A stretch of DNA of 64,000 nucleotides, from the NCBI GenBank assembly GCA_903844735.1, contig CAIMUX010000129.1:1-64000 (forward strand), in the 5' to 3' direction. This stretch comes from Candidatus Eiseniibacteriota bacterium (GTDB lineage: Bacteria; Eisenbacteria; RBG-16-71-46; CAIMUX01). The notes under the pieces were generated by a model. That model was given only the letters and a program-made list of their open reading frames with translations. It was not told the origin of the DNA and did no database searches. The stretch's first letter is position 1, and each line of letters starts with the position of its first letter. Shown piece by piece: positions 50,033-59,845 of the stretch. The position numbers and the translations under genes were made by a program.

Positions 50033-53000
50033 TGATCATCCCCCGCATCATCGAGTTCTCGGCGAAGAACCGGCTGCTTGTCATTCTCGCCGCCGTGCTG
50101 CTCTGCATCTTCGCCGCCCACACACTGAAGGTGATCCGCCTGGATGCCCTGCCCGACCTCTCGGATACGCAGGTCATCGTCTACTCACGATGGGACCGGT
50201 CCCCCGACATCCTCGAGGATCAGGTCACCTACCCGATTGTGAGCGGCCTGCTCGGCGCACCGCGCGTCAAGGCCATCCGCGGCTTCTCCGACTTCGGCTA
50301 CTCGTTCGTCTATGTGATCTTCGAGGACGGCACCGACATCTACTGGGCGCGGTCGCGGGTTCTCGAGTACATGTCCAAGATCCAGCCGTCGCTGCCCGAC
50401 GGCGTGAAGACCGAGCTGGGCCCCGACGCCACCGGGGTAGGGTGGATTTTCCAGTACGCGCTCGTCGACGATTCCGGCAAGCACTCCCCCGACGAACTCC
50501 GCGCCTACCAGGACTGGAACCTGCGCTACGCCATGCAGTCGGTTCCCGGGGTGGCCGAGGTCGCCTCCATCGGCGGGTTCCAGAAACAGTTCCAGATCAC
50601 CGTTGACCCGAACAAGCTCGCGGCCTACGGCGTGGCGCTTCACATGGTGATGGAAGCGGTGAAGAACTCGAACAACGAGGTAGGGGGGCGACTTCTCGAG
50701 TGGAGCGGTGCTGAGTATATGGTCCGTGCGCGGGGCTATGCCGGCACCGTCGAGGACTTCGAGAAAACCGTCGTCATGGCAACACCCAACGGAATCCCTG
50801 TGCTCCTGCGTGATATCGCCCGGGTGGAGATCGGCCCCGACATCCGCCGCGGTGTCTCCGACCTGGACGGCCGGGGGGACGCAGTGGGCGGCATCGTGGT
50901 CATGCGCCACGGGGAAAACGCGCTCAACGTCATCAAGGCGGTCAAGGAGCGGCTCAAGGACGTGGAGCACGGCCTGCCCGACGGTGTCCGAATCGTCACC
51001 ACTTATGATCGCGCCGACCTGATCGAGCGCGCCCTCGCCACGTTGAAGCATGAGATGTGGCTGCAGATGCTCATCGTGAGCATCGTCATTCTCGTCTTCC
51101 TCTGGCATGTTCCCTCCGCCATCGTGCCGATCGTCACCATTCCGATCTCCGTACTGCTGGCATTCATTCCGCTGCGGGCCATGGGCGTGACGGTGAACAT
51201 TATGTCGCTCGCCGGCATCGCCATCTCGATCGGCGTCTTAGTCGACGGAGCGATCGTCGAGGTCGAGAACGCCTACAACAAACTCCACATCTGGGACGCA
51301 GGGGGACGGAAGGGCGACTTCCACCAGGTGCGACTGGACGCACTGAAGGAGGTCGGGCCGTCGGTCTTCTTCTCGCTGCTCGTGATCGCCGTCGCGTTCA
51401 TCCCGGTGTTTGCACTGGTCGATCAGGAGGGACGGCTCTTCAAGCCGCTGGCCTACTCGAAGAACCTGGCCATGGCGCTGGCTGCGATCCTGGCCATCAC
51501 TCTCGATCCGGCCCTTCGGATGATGTTCACCCGGATGGACCCGTTCCTGTTCCGTCCGCGCTGGCTGGCCACACTCGCCACGCAAGCGCTCGTCGGCACC
51601 TATCACGCCGAAGAGAAACACCCGATCAGCCGCGCCATCTTCCGCGTCTACGACCCGGCTTGCCGGTTCGTGCTGCGTCATCCGCGCAAGGTTGTGGCCG
51701 TCTCCGTCCTCCTCGTAGCGGTCAGCATTCCCGCGTACTTCCATCTCGGGACCGAGTTCATGCCGCCGCTCAACGAGGGCTCGATCCTCTACATGCCGAC
51801 CACGCTCCCCGGCATATCGGTGACACAGGCGCGCGAGCTGCTGGAGACCCAGGACCGCGTGCTGCGAGGATTTCCCGAGGTCGAACGGGTCTTCGGCAAG
51901 GCAGGTCGCGCCGAGACCTCCACCGACCCGGCGCCGCTCTCCATGATGGAGACCACGGTGCTGCTCAAGCCGCGAGACCAGTGGCGAGGCAAGGAACGCT
52001 GGTACTCCTCGTGGATGCCGGGCTTCTTGAAGCCGGTGGTCCGGCCGATCTGGCCTGACCATATCTCTTGGGACGAACTTGTCAACGAGATGGACATAGC
52101 CCTACGCATCCCCGGTGTGACCAACGCGTGGACGATGCCGATCAAGGCGCGCGTCGACATGCTCACGACCGGAGTGCGTACGCCGGTGGGGATCAAGATC
52201 TTCGGGAAGGACCTGGCCGAGCTCGAGAAGATCGGCCTCGACCTAGAGCGGATCATGGGCGCCGTGCCGGGGACACGCAGCGTCTTCGCCGAGCGCGCCG
52301 CCGGTGGCTACTTCGTCGACTTCGTTCCGCGTCGAGACGAGATGGCCCGCTACGGGCTGAGCATCGCCGCCGTGCAGGAAGTCATCATGACCGCGGTGGG
52401 AGGTGAGACTGTCTCCACCGTGATCTCAGGCCGGGAACGCTACTCCGTGAACATCCGCTACCCGCGCGAGCTGCGCGACGACATCGACAAGCTGGGCCGG
52501 GTGCTGGTCGACACGCCATCCGGCACACGGATCCCTTTGGCCCAGGTCGCCGAACTCAAGGTCCTGAGCGGTCCGTCGATGTTGCGCGACGAGAACGGCT
52601 TCCTGGCCAGCTACGTCTATATCGATGTCACCGGCCGTGACATCGGCCGCTACGTCGAGGAGGCCAAGCGCACCGTGCGCGCCAAGCTCACCCTTCCCGA
52701 GGGGTACCAGCTCCAGTGGAGCGGGCAGTACGAGAACATGCTGCGGGTGAAAGAGCGGCTGAAACTGGTGGTGCCGGCCACGCTGGTGCTGATCTTCCTG
52801 CTGCTGCTGGCCAACACCCGGTCGGCTTTCAAGGCGTTTCTGGTGATGGCCTCGGTGCCGTTCTCGGCCATCGGCGCCATCTGGCTCTTTCACATCCTCG
52901 GGTACAATGTGTCGATCGCCGCCTGGGTGGGGATGATCGCGCTCCTCGGTCTGGACGCGGAAACTGCTGTCTTCATGCTGCTGTTCCTTGACCTTGCTCA

Positions 53001-53280
53001 CGACGAGGCGGAGAAGTCAGGCAAGTTGCGGACGCTCGCGGATCTGGATGCAGCGATCCTTCACGGGGCCGTGAAGCGTGTCCGGCCCAAGATGATGACT
53101 GTGACGGCGAGCTTCATGGGCCTTCTGCCGATCATGTGGTCCACCTCGGCCGGGGCGGATGTGATGAAGCGGATCGCGGCGCCGATGATCGGTGGTCTGG
53201 CGACATCGTTTCTTTTGGAGCTGTTGGTCTACCCTGCCATGTACAAGTTGTGGAATGGGCGTGGGATGGCAAGGGGGTAG
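50032..53280 (+). CDS. cusA: Heavy-metal RND efflux pump, Cu/Ag type (CusA-like)
   Basis: 1082 residues, starting one base into the cusB stop (TGATG). HME-RND features are IIEFSAKNRLLVILAAVLLC, RLDALPDLSDTQVIVYSRW, the periplasmic segment NAWTMPIKARVDMLTTGVRT and helix 4 AGIAISIGVLVDGAIVEVEN with the essential Asp of the proton relay. NAWTMPIKARxDMLxTG is characteristic of Cu+/Ag+ pumps of the CusA group rather than CzcA. The full length and both RND halves are present. It expels monovalent metal from periplasm and cytoplasm. Confidence 0.95.
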   Translation: MIIPRIIEFSAKNRLLVILAAVLLCIFAAHTLKVIRLDALPDLSDTQVIVYSRWDRSPDILEDQVTYPIVSGLLGAPRVKAIRGFSDFGYSFVYVIFEDGTDIYWARSRVLEYMSKIQPSLPDGVKTELGPDATGVGWIFQYALVDDSGKHSPDELRAYQDWNLRYAMQSVPGVAEVASIGGFQKQFQITVDPNKLAAYGVALHMVMEAVKNSNNEVGGRLLEWSGAEYMVRARGYAGTVEDFEKTVVMATPNGIPVLLRDIARVEIGPDIRRGVSDLDGRGDAVGGIVVMRHGENALNVIKAVKERLKDVEHGLPDGVRIVTTYDRADLIERALATLKHEMWLQMLIVSIVILVFLWHVPSAIVPIVTIPISVLLAFIPLRAMGVTVNIMSLAGIAISIGVLVDGAIVEVENAYNKLHIWDAGGRKGDFHQVRLDALKEVGPSVFFSLLVIAVAFIPVFALVDQEGRLFKPLAYSKNLAMALAAILAITLDPALRMMFTRMDPFLFRPRWLATLATQALVGTYHAEEKHPISRAIFRVYDPACRFVLRHPRKVVAVSVLLVAVSIPAYFHLGTEFMPPLNEGSILYMPTTLPGISVTQARELLETQDRVLRGFPEVERVFGKAGRAETSTDPAPLSMMETTVLLKPRDQWRGKERWYSSWMPGFLKPVVRPIWPDHISWDELVNEMDIALRIPGVTNAWTMPIKARVDMLTTGVRTPVGIKIFGKDLAELEKIGLDLERIMGAVPGTRSVFAERAAGGYFVDFVPRRDEMARYGLSIAAVQEVIMTAVGGETVSTVISGRERYSVNIRYPRELRDDIDKLGRVLVDTPSGTRIPLAQVAELKVLSGPSMLRDENGFLASYVYIDVTGRDIGRYVEEAKRTVRAKLTLPEGYQLQWSGQYENMLRVKERLKLVVPATLVLIFLLLLANTRSAFKAFLVMASVPFSAIGAIWLFHILGYNVSIAAWVGMIALLGLDAETAVFMLLFLDLAHDEAEKSGKLRTLADLDAAILHGAVKRVRPKMMTVTASFMGLLPIMWSTSAGADVMKRIAAPMIGGLATSFLLELLVYPAMYKLWNGRGMARG

Positions 53281-53302
53281 GTCCCCGATTGTGTCGGACC
53301 TT
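53279..53302 (+). terminator. Candidate terminator-like hairpin at the cusA stop
   Basis: AGGT-CC-CCGA, loop TTGTG, TCGG-ACCT overlaps the cusA stop codon. The stem has a bulge and no T-tract follows, so it is a weak candidate. The next 230 bases before the convergent gene show nothing else. Confidence 0.3.
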
Positions 53303-53529
53303 CCGGCGGAGTCCAACAGGCCTGACCCGCTTCATTCATGACATCCTGCTAGCCTGCTTCATTCATGAAAGCCGTCGCGAGACGGCAGAGATGCCCGTAG
53401 TTGCAAGGCGCGCGACGCTGTCCCGACGAAGACGTACTGCATGGACCGATCGATCAAGGGCGACGAGCCGCTCAGGGCTTCATGCCGTCATCGGTCACCG
53501 GTCCCGCTGCGGAAGATCGTGACGCCGAA

Positions 53530-55461
53530 TCAGCGTAGAAGCACTCCTCGCAGCGTTCTCTCCCTGCCCCCACCGGCAACCCGAAGGAAATACATCCCAG
53601 CCGGGGCCGCCCGACCATCGGTCGTCGTACCGTCCCAGGAAATGATGTGTACGCCCGGATCCATCGGCTCGTCCTTGATGGTTCTCACCAGCCGGCCGCG
53701 GATGTCGAAGGCACGCACGGCAGTGTGTTCAGCTCGATCCAGCACGAGACGTACCTGCATGACGCCCCGCGTGGGATTGCTGCCCACGAGAGCCGCGGTG
53801 ACGTGCGCGCCGGCCGGATCCGCTGCTGGAGAGTGAGTGTCGAGCCAATCCCGCGCTCCGACCGCGACGCGAAACATCGCCGTCCCGGGTCCGGCGAACG
53901 CCACTTCGTAACCTCCGCCGGGTACCAGATCGACCCAGGAGTCACGCTGGAGATCCACGAGTCTGGCCGCGTATCCTGCCGGGAGATCGATCGGAACAGT
54001 CCAGCTCAGCTTCACGACGCCGGCCTCGGGTGTCGTCGTCTGAACGGTCCATACTGCCCCGCCGGAGGCGGCGAGTGGGCGCACATCGCGCTGCAGCGCC
54101 TGTGTGCGCGCCGGCAGAGACGGGTTCAGCACCCGGAGTGCCACACCGCTCTGCGGAGCGGCAGGCGGCTGCAGCCGATCCCACCGGTCCCAGGCGTCGT
54201 CTGCGTCGGCCGCGCCGCCGATCTCGACCGTGGCGACGCTTTGCGTGTCCTGAGCACGGAGCGTAAGGAGCCAGGCCGTCGTTGCGGTCCGAGACTCGGA
54301 AATCGGTCGCGGCGCGGCGCGCGCGGGCGTCTCCCGGGCGGGCAGTACGAGATCGATGTCGGCATCGCTTAGGTTGGCGATGAAGTAGCCGGTCCAAGGA
54401 AACAACGACGTCCCCTCGGCCTGATAGGCGGTTCCGTCGTATTCGTGCAGCGGTTGCTGCTCGACGAGGCCTGCCGCGACCGCATCGAGAAAGGACCGAT
54501 CCTTGCCGCCGTCGTTGATGATGGCGTCGGCGAGTCCCACTTCGTAGGCGAAGGGGCTCCCGACCTGGTTCCACCCGGGCTTCAGAGTGATCACATGGCC
54601 CCTGCTGTCACGAGGAAACGCCGTCGCTCCGCTGAAGGTGACGCGACGCGGCTGATCCGTGACGAGCCAGAAGGCGCGCCCGGGCGCGAACGGAACGACG
54701 TTGTCCACGCCGACCTCGCGGTACATCTCTTCGGCACTATCCCAGCGACCACAGCGCCAGACGGCCGAGTCGGGCTGTCCGAGATCATCGCTCAGCACGT
54801 GTTGGACGGAGCTGTCGGCCAGCATCGCGGGAAGGCTGATCATGCGGTAGCGATGTTCCGAGGTGGCGAGCGCCCCTTCGCCGTCCCCGTCGATCACACG
54901 GACCGGCAGACGGTGCGGACGGCTGACATGATCGGTCCCGGGTGAATACGCCGTCCGATCCGCCGCTTCGACCTCAAGGTAGTACTCGATACCCCGAAGA
55001 TTCACGCTGGTCCCGGGGACGTCCGCCACCCAGGTGCGCTCTCCTTGCGCTTTCATTGCGAGTGACGAGTATGCGGTCTGGCCACCTTGCCGGTAGTGCA
55101 ACGACGCCGCGGCCACAGGGCGATTGGCGTTCACGTCGATCTCGATCGTAGCCGGCTCTCCGGCCGTGGCCACAGGCGGAGTCGCCGGTACGATCTCAAG
55201 CACAACACTCGGAGCGAGCGGGGTCAGAATACCGGCCCAGAACGACCAGGTGTTCGCAGTTGCCACGCCGAGCACCGGCTGCCCGACGGAAGAGACTGCC
55301 GAAAAGGCTCCCCCCTGTGCCGGTCCGCCCGCCGTCACGAACACTCCACCACCGGGTGAAAACACCTGGGCCCGCGCCGGCGGTGGCATGAGTAGAAGCG
55401 CCGCAAGCAAGGCCGGTGCCGCCGGCACACGGTCAAGCCTGATACGATCTCGCAGCCTCAT
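53530..55461 (-). CDS. Secreted protein with FlgD-like C-terminal module
   Basis: 643 residues from ATG 55461 behind GGGAGG. A signal peptide (APALLAALLLMPPPARAQ) is followed by a domain repeatedly seen in FCB-group surface proteins (GGVFVTAGGPAQGGAFSAVS), an Ig-like region and a central region with GWNQVGSPFAYEV and LFPWTGYFIAN, typical of a large secreted-protein family of unknown role. The end is a FlgD-Ig-like module (VRAFDIRGRLVRTIKDE ... APAGMYFLRVAGG) ending LLR, as in the proteins at 36230 and 42444. No catalytic motif is seen. It is third in an operon of exported proteins. Confidence 0.75.
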   Translation of the reverse strand: MRLRDRIRLDRVPAAPALLAALLLMPPPARAQVFSPGGGVFVTAGGPAQGGAFSAVSSVGQPVLGVATANTWSFWAGILTPLAPSVVLEIVPATPPVATAGEPATIEIDVNANRPVAAASLHYRQGGQTAYSSLAMKAQGERTWVADVPGTSVNLRGIEYYLEVEAADRTAYSPGTDHVSRPHRLPVRVIDGDGEGALATSEHRYRMISLPAMLADSSVQHVLSDDLGQPDSAVWRCGRWDSAEEMYREVGVDNVVPFAPGRAFWLVTDQPRRVTFSGATAFPRDSRGHVITLKPGWNQVGSPFAYEVGLADAIINDGGKDRSFLDAVAAGLVEQQPLHEYDGTAYQAEGTSLFPWTGYFIANLSDADIDLVLPARETPARAAPRPISESRTATTAWLLTLRAQDTQSVATVEIGGAADADDAWDRWDRLQPPAAPQSGVALRVLNPSLPARTQALQRDVRPLAASGGAVWTVQTTTPEAGVVKLSWTVPIDLPAGYAARLVDLQRDSWVDLVPGGGYEVAFAGPGTAMFRVAVGARDWLDTHSPAADPAGAHVTAALVGSNPTRGVMQVRLVLDRAEHTAVRAFDIRGRLVRTIKDEPMDPGVHIISWDGTTTDGRAAPAGMYFLRVAGGGRERTLRGVLLR

Positions 55462-55509
55462 CGATGACCTCCCAACCTCCAAATCAAAGGAGCTACGCGC
55501 CTCCGACCG

Positions 55510-58146
55510 CTACTCTGTTCCGGGCGCGGCCGGGAAGGTCCTCGGGTCGGGGCCCCGCATGATGGCGTCGTCCCGGGAATGTGAGGTTTCGGGTGTACCT
55601 GAGAGGACCTTCTGATCCATGGCCCGTTTCTCGGCTAGTACCTCCGGCCACACAGTTTCCAGCATGCGCGTGTTGAACCGCTTGTCCTGCTCCTTCGTGG
55701 CGAGTCGCTCGTCTTCGTAGTACTTGCGTTTGCAGACCACGCGGTAGCTGAAGCGCGCGTTCGAGGTGCCCCCCTGCAGCTCGACGACCTCGAATCCCAT
55801 CGCCGTCTTGTCGGCCACGTAGACGCCCCGACAGTCGTCTTCCAACTGGACGAAGACCTTCATGGTGCTGCGGGCATCGATGGTCACGGTCTGCCGGAAT
55901 GTGGCATCCAGATCGATGTGGATGCGGCCGTTTACCAGGCGTCCCTCACCGTAGTCGCTGAAGTAGACCTCTGCCGCCTCCTCGGCGAAGAGCTTGACCG
56001 TGGAGCCGTCATCTACTTTCACGGTCGCGGGCTTGTTCGTCGTCCAGGTCGTGGAGGTGGGATTCGCCACGAATTCGCCGCCGCCTTGTTCGAACTTGCC
56101 GGAGACGTAGCACGCGCGGGTTGCCATGCCGAGGTAGGTATAGTTGCCGCTGTAATTGTCCTTGCCCATGACCCCACCGTCGCTGTACCCGAGGTAGCCG
56201 GAGTAGTCACCACGGTTTCCGTGTGCTCCATACTCCCCGCCCAGATAGCCCGTTGTGCCTGCTGCGCCGTTATCGCCGAAGACGCCGAACCCAGCCCCGT
56301 TCTCGTTCAGCCCGTAAACACCGGACTCGGCGGCCGCCTCGCTCCAACCCGCCACGCCGTCCCCCGTGAAACTGTAGCCAGCCGCTCCCGCAACGGTCCC
56401 TCCGATAGAACCCGAGTTGCCGTTCGCCGTGTTGTCCCCGGCCACGCCTGCATGCCCGCCATCCAGAGCGCGTCCGAAGATCCCGTTGTCCTTGACACTC
56501 TCGGCAAAGACACCACGTCCGGCGTTGGCATGTGCGGAAACGGCGTCGTCGGCATAGGCAAGGCCCGACGTGTTGTGAATCTCGAAGGCCGCACCCGAAG
56601 TGCTCTGGGTGTTGGAGAACGGAATCACGAGAGTGGCATCGTCTTCCCATGCCACACTGCTGACTCCGTTACTCTTGAGAACCTGGCCGGCTGTACTTCC
56701 GTAGGCGCTGAACTTCTGAGTGGTGATCGACTGGTTGTCGATCTTCCCGTCGGTGACTGCAAGGTCCGCGATCTTGCCCGAGGTGACCGCGAGGCTGGCC
56801 AGCTTTCCCGAGGTAACAGCAAGGTCTGCGATCTTGCCGGACGTGACCGCGAGATCCCCGAGTCTTCCCGAGGTGACAGCAAGATCTGCGATCTTGCCGG
56901 AGGTGACCGCAAGATCCGCGAGCTTTCCCGACGTGACGCCAAGATCAGCGATCGACACCGTGACGTCTCCCGACGAGCCCCCGCCGGCAAGGCCGCCGTT
57001 CGCCAGTACGGCCGTAATGTCACCGTCACCGGACGAACCGTCGATCGTCACCGTGTTTCCGTTCGCGGTGATGGAGATATTCGATCCGGCCGCGAGCGTC
57101 ACTTGGTCAGACAGGCCGTTGATACTCTTGACGACCTGCCCGTCGGCGATCTTCAGGGCCGTCACCGCGTCATCCGCCAGTTTACCCGTCGTCACACCCT
57201 GGTCGGCCAGACTCAGGGTGACGTCGCCCGAGGTTCCTCCTCCCGAGAGCCCCCCACCAGCGGCGACGGCAGTGATGTCACCTCCGCCGCTTCCCGGAGT
57301 AGCGGAGATCGTCAGCGTGTTCCCGTCCCGCGTGATCGCCACGTTCGACCCGGGTGCCAGCGTCACGGCATCGGTCACGGAATTGACGCTCTTCACCACC
57401 GCACCAGGCGCGAGTTTCTGAGCGGTGACGCCGCCGTCAGCCACGGCAAGTGTAACGACGCCCACGGTGCCCCCGCCCGACAGCCCGGCTCCGGCGCTCA
57501 CGGCGGTGATCGCCTGGTTCTGCTTCACGAAGCGGGTGTCGTACGCGGCTCCCGAGACATAGTCGGGGGCGAGCCCGATGGCATCGGCGGTGACCGCAAC
57601 GCCCTCTCCCGCGCCGACCGAAAGCGTCGCCTGCGGTCCGCCGGGGTTCGCCACGGTCAGCCCCGCGCCGCCGAGGACTTCGGTGATGCCGTCGCCTCCA
57701 CCCGCAACCGAGTCAGCGACGGCCGAACGAATTGCATACGGCACACTGAGCAGTGGATACCGGGGAGAGAGGGGGAAGCCGTTCACCGAGACCTCAAGCC
57801 AGTAAGGCCGGTCAAACGACAGTCCGGGGAAAGGGCCGAGGGTCGCGGTATACAGGCCGTTCGCCACCGGCGTCTGGCCGGAGTCCTGCGTCCACAACTG
57901 GGATCCGCCGGATGTTGCGGCGTAGATTGTGAAGACCAGATGGGCGTTGCCCGTGAACGGCTCGTTGTCTTGCTGGAGCACCCCCTGGAAGGTGATCCGG
58001 TCGGGAAGGGCGGCCTGGGCCCCGGTGGCCACGAGAAGCACCGAAAGCACCAGGAACAGCGACGCCAGGGCCCGAGACAACCCAAGTCGCTGACCGCACC
58101 AGAGGCGCAGCATTCCAAGCCGTCGAGCAGGGTCTTTCCGCGTCAT
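55510..58146 (-). CDS. Exported fibre-like repeat protein
   Basis: 878 residues from ATG 58146 behind AGGAGG. After a signal peptide ([17 protein letters not shown]) comes a domain [20 protein letters not shown] ... [18 protein letters not shown] common in secreted proteins of candidate phyla, then long stretches of Gly/Thr/Val-rich beta repeats ([34 protein letters not shown]) as in phage tail fibres and trimeric adhesins. Seven to eight decapeptide units ([10 protein letters not shown]) at residues about 400-480 resemble a fibrous stalk. The C-terminus has charged sequence [20 protein letters not shown]. It is probably a surface fibre or adhesin. It lies between two other exported-protein genes with 20-50 base gaps. 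Confidence 0.75.
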   Translation of the reverse strand: MTRKDPARRLGMLRLWCGQRLGLSRALASLFLVLSVLLVATGAQAALPDRITFQGVLQQDNEPFTGNAHLVFTIYAATSGGSQLWTQDSGQTPVANGLYTATLGPFPGLSFDRPYWLEVSVNGFPLSPRYPLLSVPYAIRSAVADSVAGGGDGITEVLGGAGLTVANPGGPQATLSVGAGEGVAVTADAIGLAPDYVSGAAYDTRFVKQNQAITAVSAGAGLSGGGTVGVVTLAVADGGVTAQKLAPGAVVKSVNSVTDAVTLAPGSNVAITRDGNTLTISATPGSGGGDITAVAAGGGLSGGGTSGDVTLSLADQGVTTGKLADDAVTALKIADGQVVKSINGLSDQVTLAAGSNISITANGNTVTIDGSSGDGDITAVLANGGLAGGGSSGDVTVSIADLGVTSGKLADLAVTSGKIADLAVTSGRLGDLAVTSGKIADLAVTSGKLASLAVTSGKIADLAVTDGKIDNQSITTQKFSAYGSTAGQVLKSNGVSSVAWEDDATLVIPFSNTQSTSGAAFEIHNTSGLAYADDAVSAHANAGRGVFAESVKDNGIFGRALDGGHAGVAGDNTANGNSGSIGGTVAGAAGYSFTGDGVAGWSEAAAESGVYGLNENGAGFGVFGDNGAAGTTGYLGGEYGAHGNRGDYSGYLGYSDGGVMGKDNYSGNYTYLGMATRACYVSGKFEQGGGEFVANPTSTTWTTNKPATVKVDDGSTVKLFAEEAAEVYFSDYGEGRLVNGRIHIDLDATFRQTVTIDARSTMKVFVQLEDDCRGVYVADKTAMGFEVVELQGGTSNARFSYRVVCKRKYYEDERLATKEQDKRFNTRMLETVWPEVLAEKRAMDQKVLSGTPETSHSRDDAIMRGPDPRTFPAAPGTE
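56704..56943 (-). repeat. 30-bp tandem repeat coding for decapeptide units
   Basis: About eight 30-base units encode [70 protein letters not shown] and a diverged last unit. The near identity of several copies suggests recent duplication or gene conversion. Confidence 0.88.
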
Positions 58147-58166
58147 GTTTCCTCCTGAACCGTGTT

Positions 58167-58763
58167 TCAACGTGAGTGCCCATTTGCTCCGATTGGCACA
58201 CAATCTGATCGGAGAAGCTTCGGTGGCGGTGGGAACCCGGGCAGCGACTCGCCCAGGATCGGGGGCCTGCCATCGTCGCCACCGCCCGAGGCGAGCAGGA
58301 TCGCCGTCGCGACCGTTAGTCCGGCAGCTCCCGCGAGAAACCAGGTCTTTCGGTAGAACGGCTTTGTAGCGGTGGTGTCACGGGCGGCTTCGCTTTGCTG
58401 CGCTGTGCCGGTCAAGAGCCGAAGCCTGGAGAGCGCCGATGGCCCCTCGCTCGATCGGTATCTGTAGACCGGACAGGCTTGGGCCGGCGACCACGACACA
58501 TCTTCTCGCACACTCGAGAAGGACTCGGCCCGAAGGAGCGGGGCTGCCAGGGGAAAGCTCGTCAGTCCTTCAGCAGGCGCCAGTCCGATCAGCCTCGCTC
58601 CCCGGGGGTGTCCGTTTGCTGTCGCGTCCCGGGCATCCGCGCCGCGAAAATCGACCGTGCGGGCGAGGACCGGATGCAGGCCCGGCCCAACTCCCGAGAA
58701 CACCAGAAGAGCGACGAACCGGAACACCCGGCCGGCCGCGACGGTCCGTCGAAACCAAGTCAT
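58167..58763 (-). CDS. Exported or membrane-anchored protein of unknown function
   Basis: 198 residues from ATG 58763 (AGAGGAG upstream). An N-terminal signal or anchor ([20 protein letters not shown]) and a second hydrophobic helix near residue 155 ([20 protein letters not shown]) followed by a Gly/Asp/Pro-rich tail ([18 protein letters not shown]). The middle shows no known motif. It is the first gene of the exported-protein operon, 20 bases before the fibre-like protein, so it may help export or anchor it. The TM-GGGDDG-Pro pattern is common at the end of small proteins in secretion clusters of this type, but I cannot name a family. Confidence 0.6.
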   Translation of the reverse strand: MTWFRRTVAAGRVFRFVALLVFSGVGPGLHPVLARTVDFRGADARDATANGHPRGARLIGLAPAEGLTSFPLAAPLLRAESFSSVREDVSWSPAQACPVYRYRSSEGPSALSRLRLLTGTAQQSEAARDTTATKPFYRKTWFLAGAAGLTVATAILLASGGGDDGRPPILGESLPGFPPPPKLLRSDCVPIGANGHSR

Positions 58764-59092
58764 GGATTTTTCTCCTCTGCGCGCGAGAGAGGCCTGACGA
58801 TGCTCTGCCGGGCCTGGTGACTTCGCTCCGCCCGGCCTCTCGCCCGTGCGGGTTTCCGTGTTCAAGGATGCGGGCGGAGGTCACGAATCACAGGGCGGTG
58901 ACGATTGCGGGGGATTCTGTGGAAGAAAATCGGTGAATGCAGGGAAGAACGGGGATGGCTGGACGGCGGACTCCGGAAGGGTAGTCGCCGGACTCCACGG
59001 GGGAGGATGGCTCCGCGACATCCCCGAGTTCTGCGATGTCAGCGAGTAGTCTCGCGCCACTCCCGAGCAGCTCCGCACCGTCGCCGGGCGGC
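58764..59092. promoter_or_regulatory. Leader region of the exported-protein operon with long inverted repeat
   Basis: 329 bases between the anti-sigma gene end and the next minus-strand start. GAGAGGCC (58787-58794) and GGCCTCTC (58834-58841) form a perfect inverted repeat, with GCCGGGC and GCCCGGC nested inside, immediately upstream of the first exported-protein gene. A direct repeat CGGACTCC lies near 58966 and 58992. No gene is evident and no clear promoter could be assigned. Confidence 0.4.
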
Positions 59093-59845
59093 TCAGCGCC
59101 TGGGTAGCGCCATGGTCCGCGAGGCGGCGATCCGGTCCCCCTGGGCCAATGCTTGCACCTCGACGAACATCCCCACCGGACCTTGCGCGAGGGCCGCAAC
59201 GGCGGACGAATCCAGCACGAAAGTCGTGTCCGTTCCCGCCGGCGAGCGGCTGATCTCCGCCAAGTCGGCGGAGAACACCACGACGCGATACATCTCAGCC
59301 CCGGGGAATCGGCGCCACGTGAGGGCCACGGCGCCATCGGGCGTCGACTGCGTTCGCGCAATCACCACCTCTGCCGTGGGCCGGCCGGCGGGTCGATCGC
59401 GCAGGACCCCGTGGTCCTCAACCGGAGCGGGCCGTTCGCGGATGAGGAGGATTCCGGCGAGCGCGATGGCCGCAAGGCCGACAGCCGGGCGAAGCCCCCG
59501 CAGGCCGCGGAGCCGCCGGAGGCCATCGCGCCAAGACTCACGGGCGGATCGCGCCGCCGCTCCGCGATCCTCCGGACTAACACCTCGCCATTTCGCTCCC
59601 GGACCGGCGGCCGACGACGGCGTTCCGTGGATCTCGGCCTTGAGGCGCTCGCGCAGTCGGTCCATAGCGACAGACTCGCCTTCGGGTTCCGATTCTTCGG
59701 GGAGAGCGAGGTATTCACGATACGTGAGCAGGCGCGTGCGGCAGCGCGGACAGACGTCGAGATGCGCCTGGTCCTGTGGGGTCGGGCCGGAGATGGCCAC
59801 ACGGTCCAGACCGCCCATGTCGAGGCAGGTTTCGCTCACGGTCAC
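59093..59845 (-). CDS. Membrane anti-sigma factor with HxxxCxxC zinc motif
   Basis: 250 residues from GTG 59845 overlapping the sigma-factor stop (GTGA). The N-terminal cytoplasmic part has CLDMGG and the ZAS-type motif AHLDVCPRCRTRL (HxxxCxxC). A single hydrophobic helix near residue 115 (VGLAAIALAGILLI) anchors it. The C-terminal, extracytoplasmic part resembles a fibronectin III-like beta domain (VALTWRRFPGAEMYRVVVFS ... FVEVQAL). It should hold the ECF sigma factor inactive at the membrane until a signal is received. It is the last gene of the CHAT-sigma-anti-sigma operon. Confidence 0.85.
   Translation of the reverse strand: MTVSETCLDMGGLDRVAISGPTPQDQAHLDVCPRCRTRLLTYREYLALPEESEPEGESVAMDRLRERLKAEIHGTPSSAAGPGAKWRGVSPEDRGAAARSARESWRDGLRRLRGLRGLRPAVGLAAIALAGILLIRERPAPVEDHGVLRDRPAGRPTAEVVIARTQSTPDGAVALTWRRFPGAEMYRVVVFSADLAEISRSPAGTDTTFVLDSSAVAALAQGPVGMFVEVQALAQGDRIAASRTMALPRR

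Noticed and set aside
56704-56943. Possible CRISPR array (regular 30-base repeats)
   Set aside because: Units are contiguous with no spacers and translate to an in-frame decapeptide repeat.
55918-58158. 746-codon plus-strand ORF opposite the fibre-like protein
   Set aside because: Its repeats mirror the decapeptide repeats on the other strand; the minus-strand protein has a signal peptide, ribosome site and operon context.
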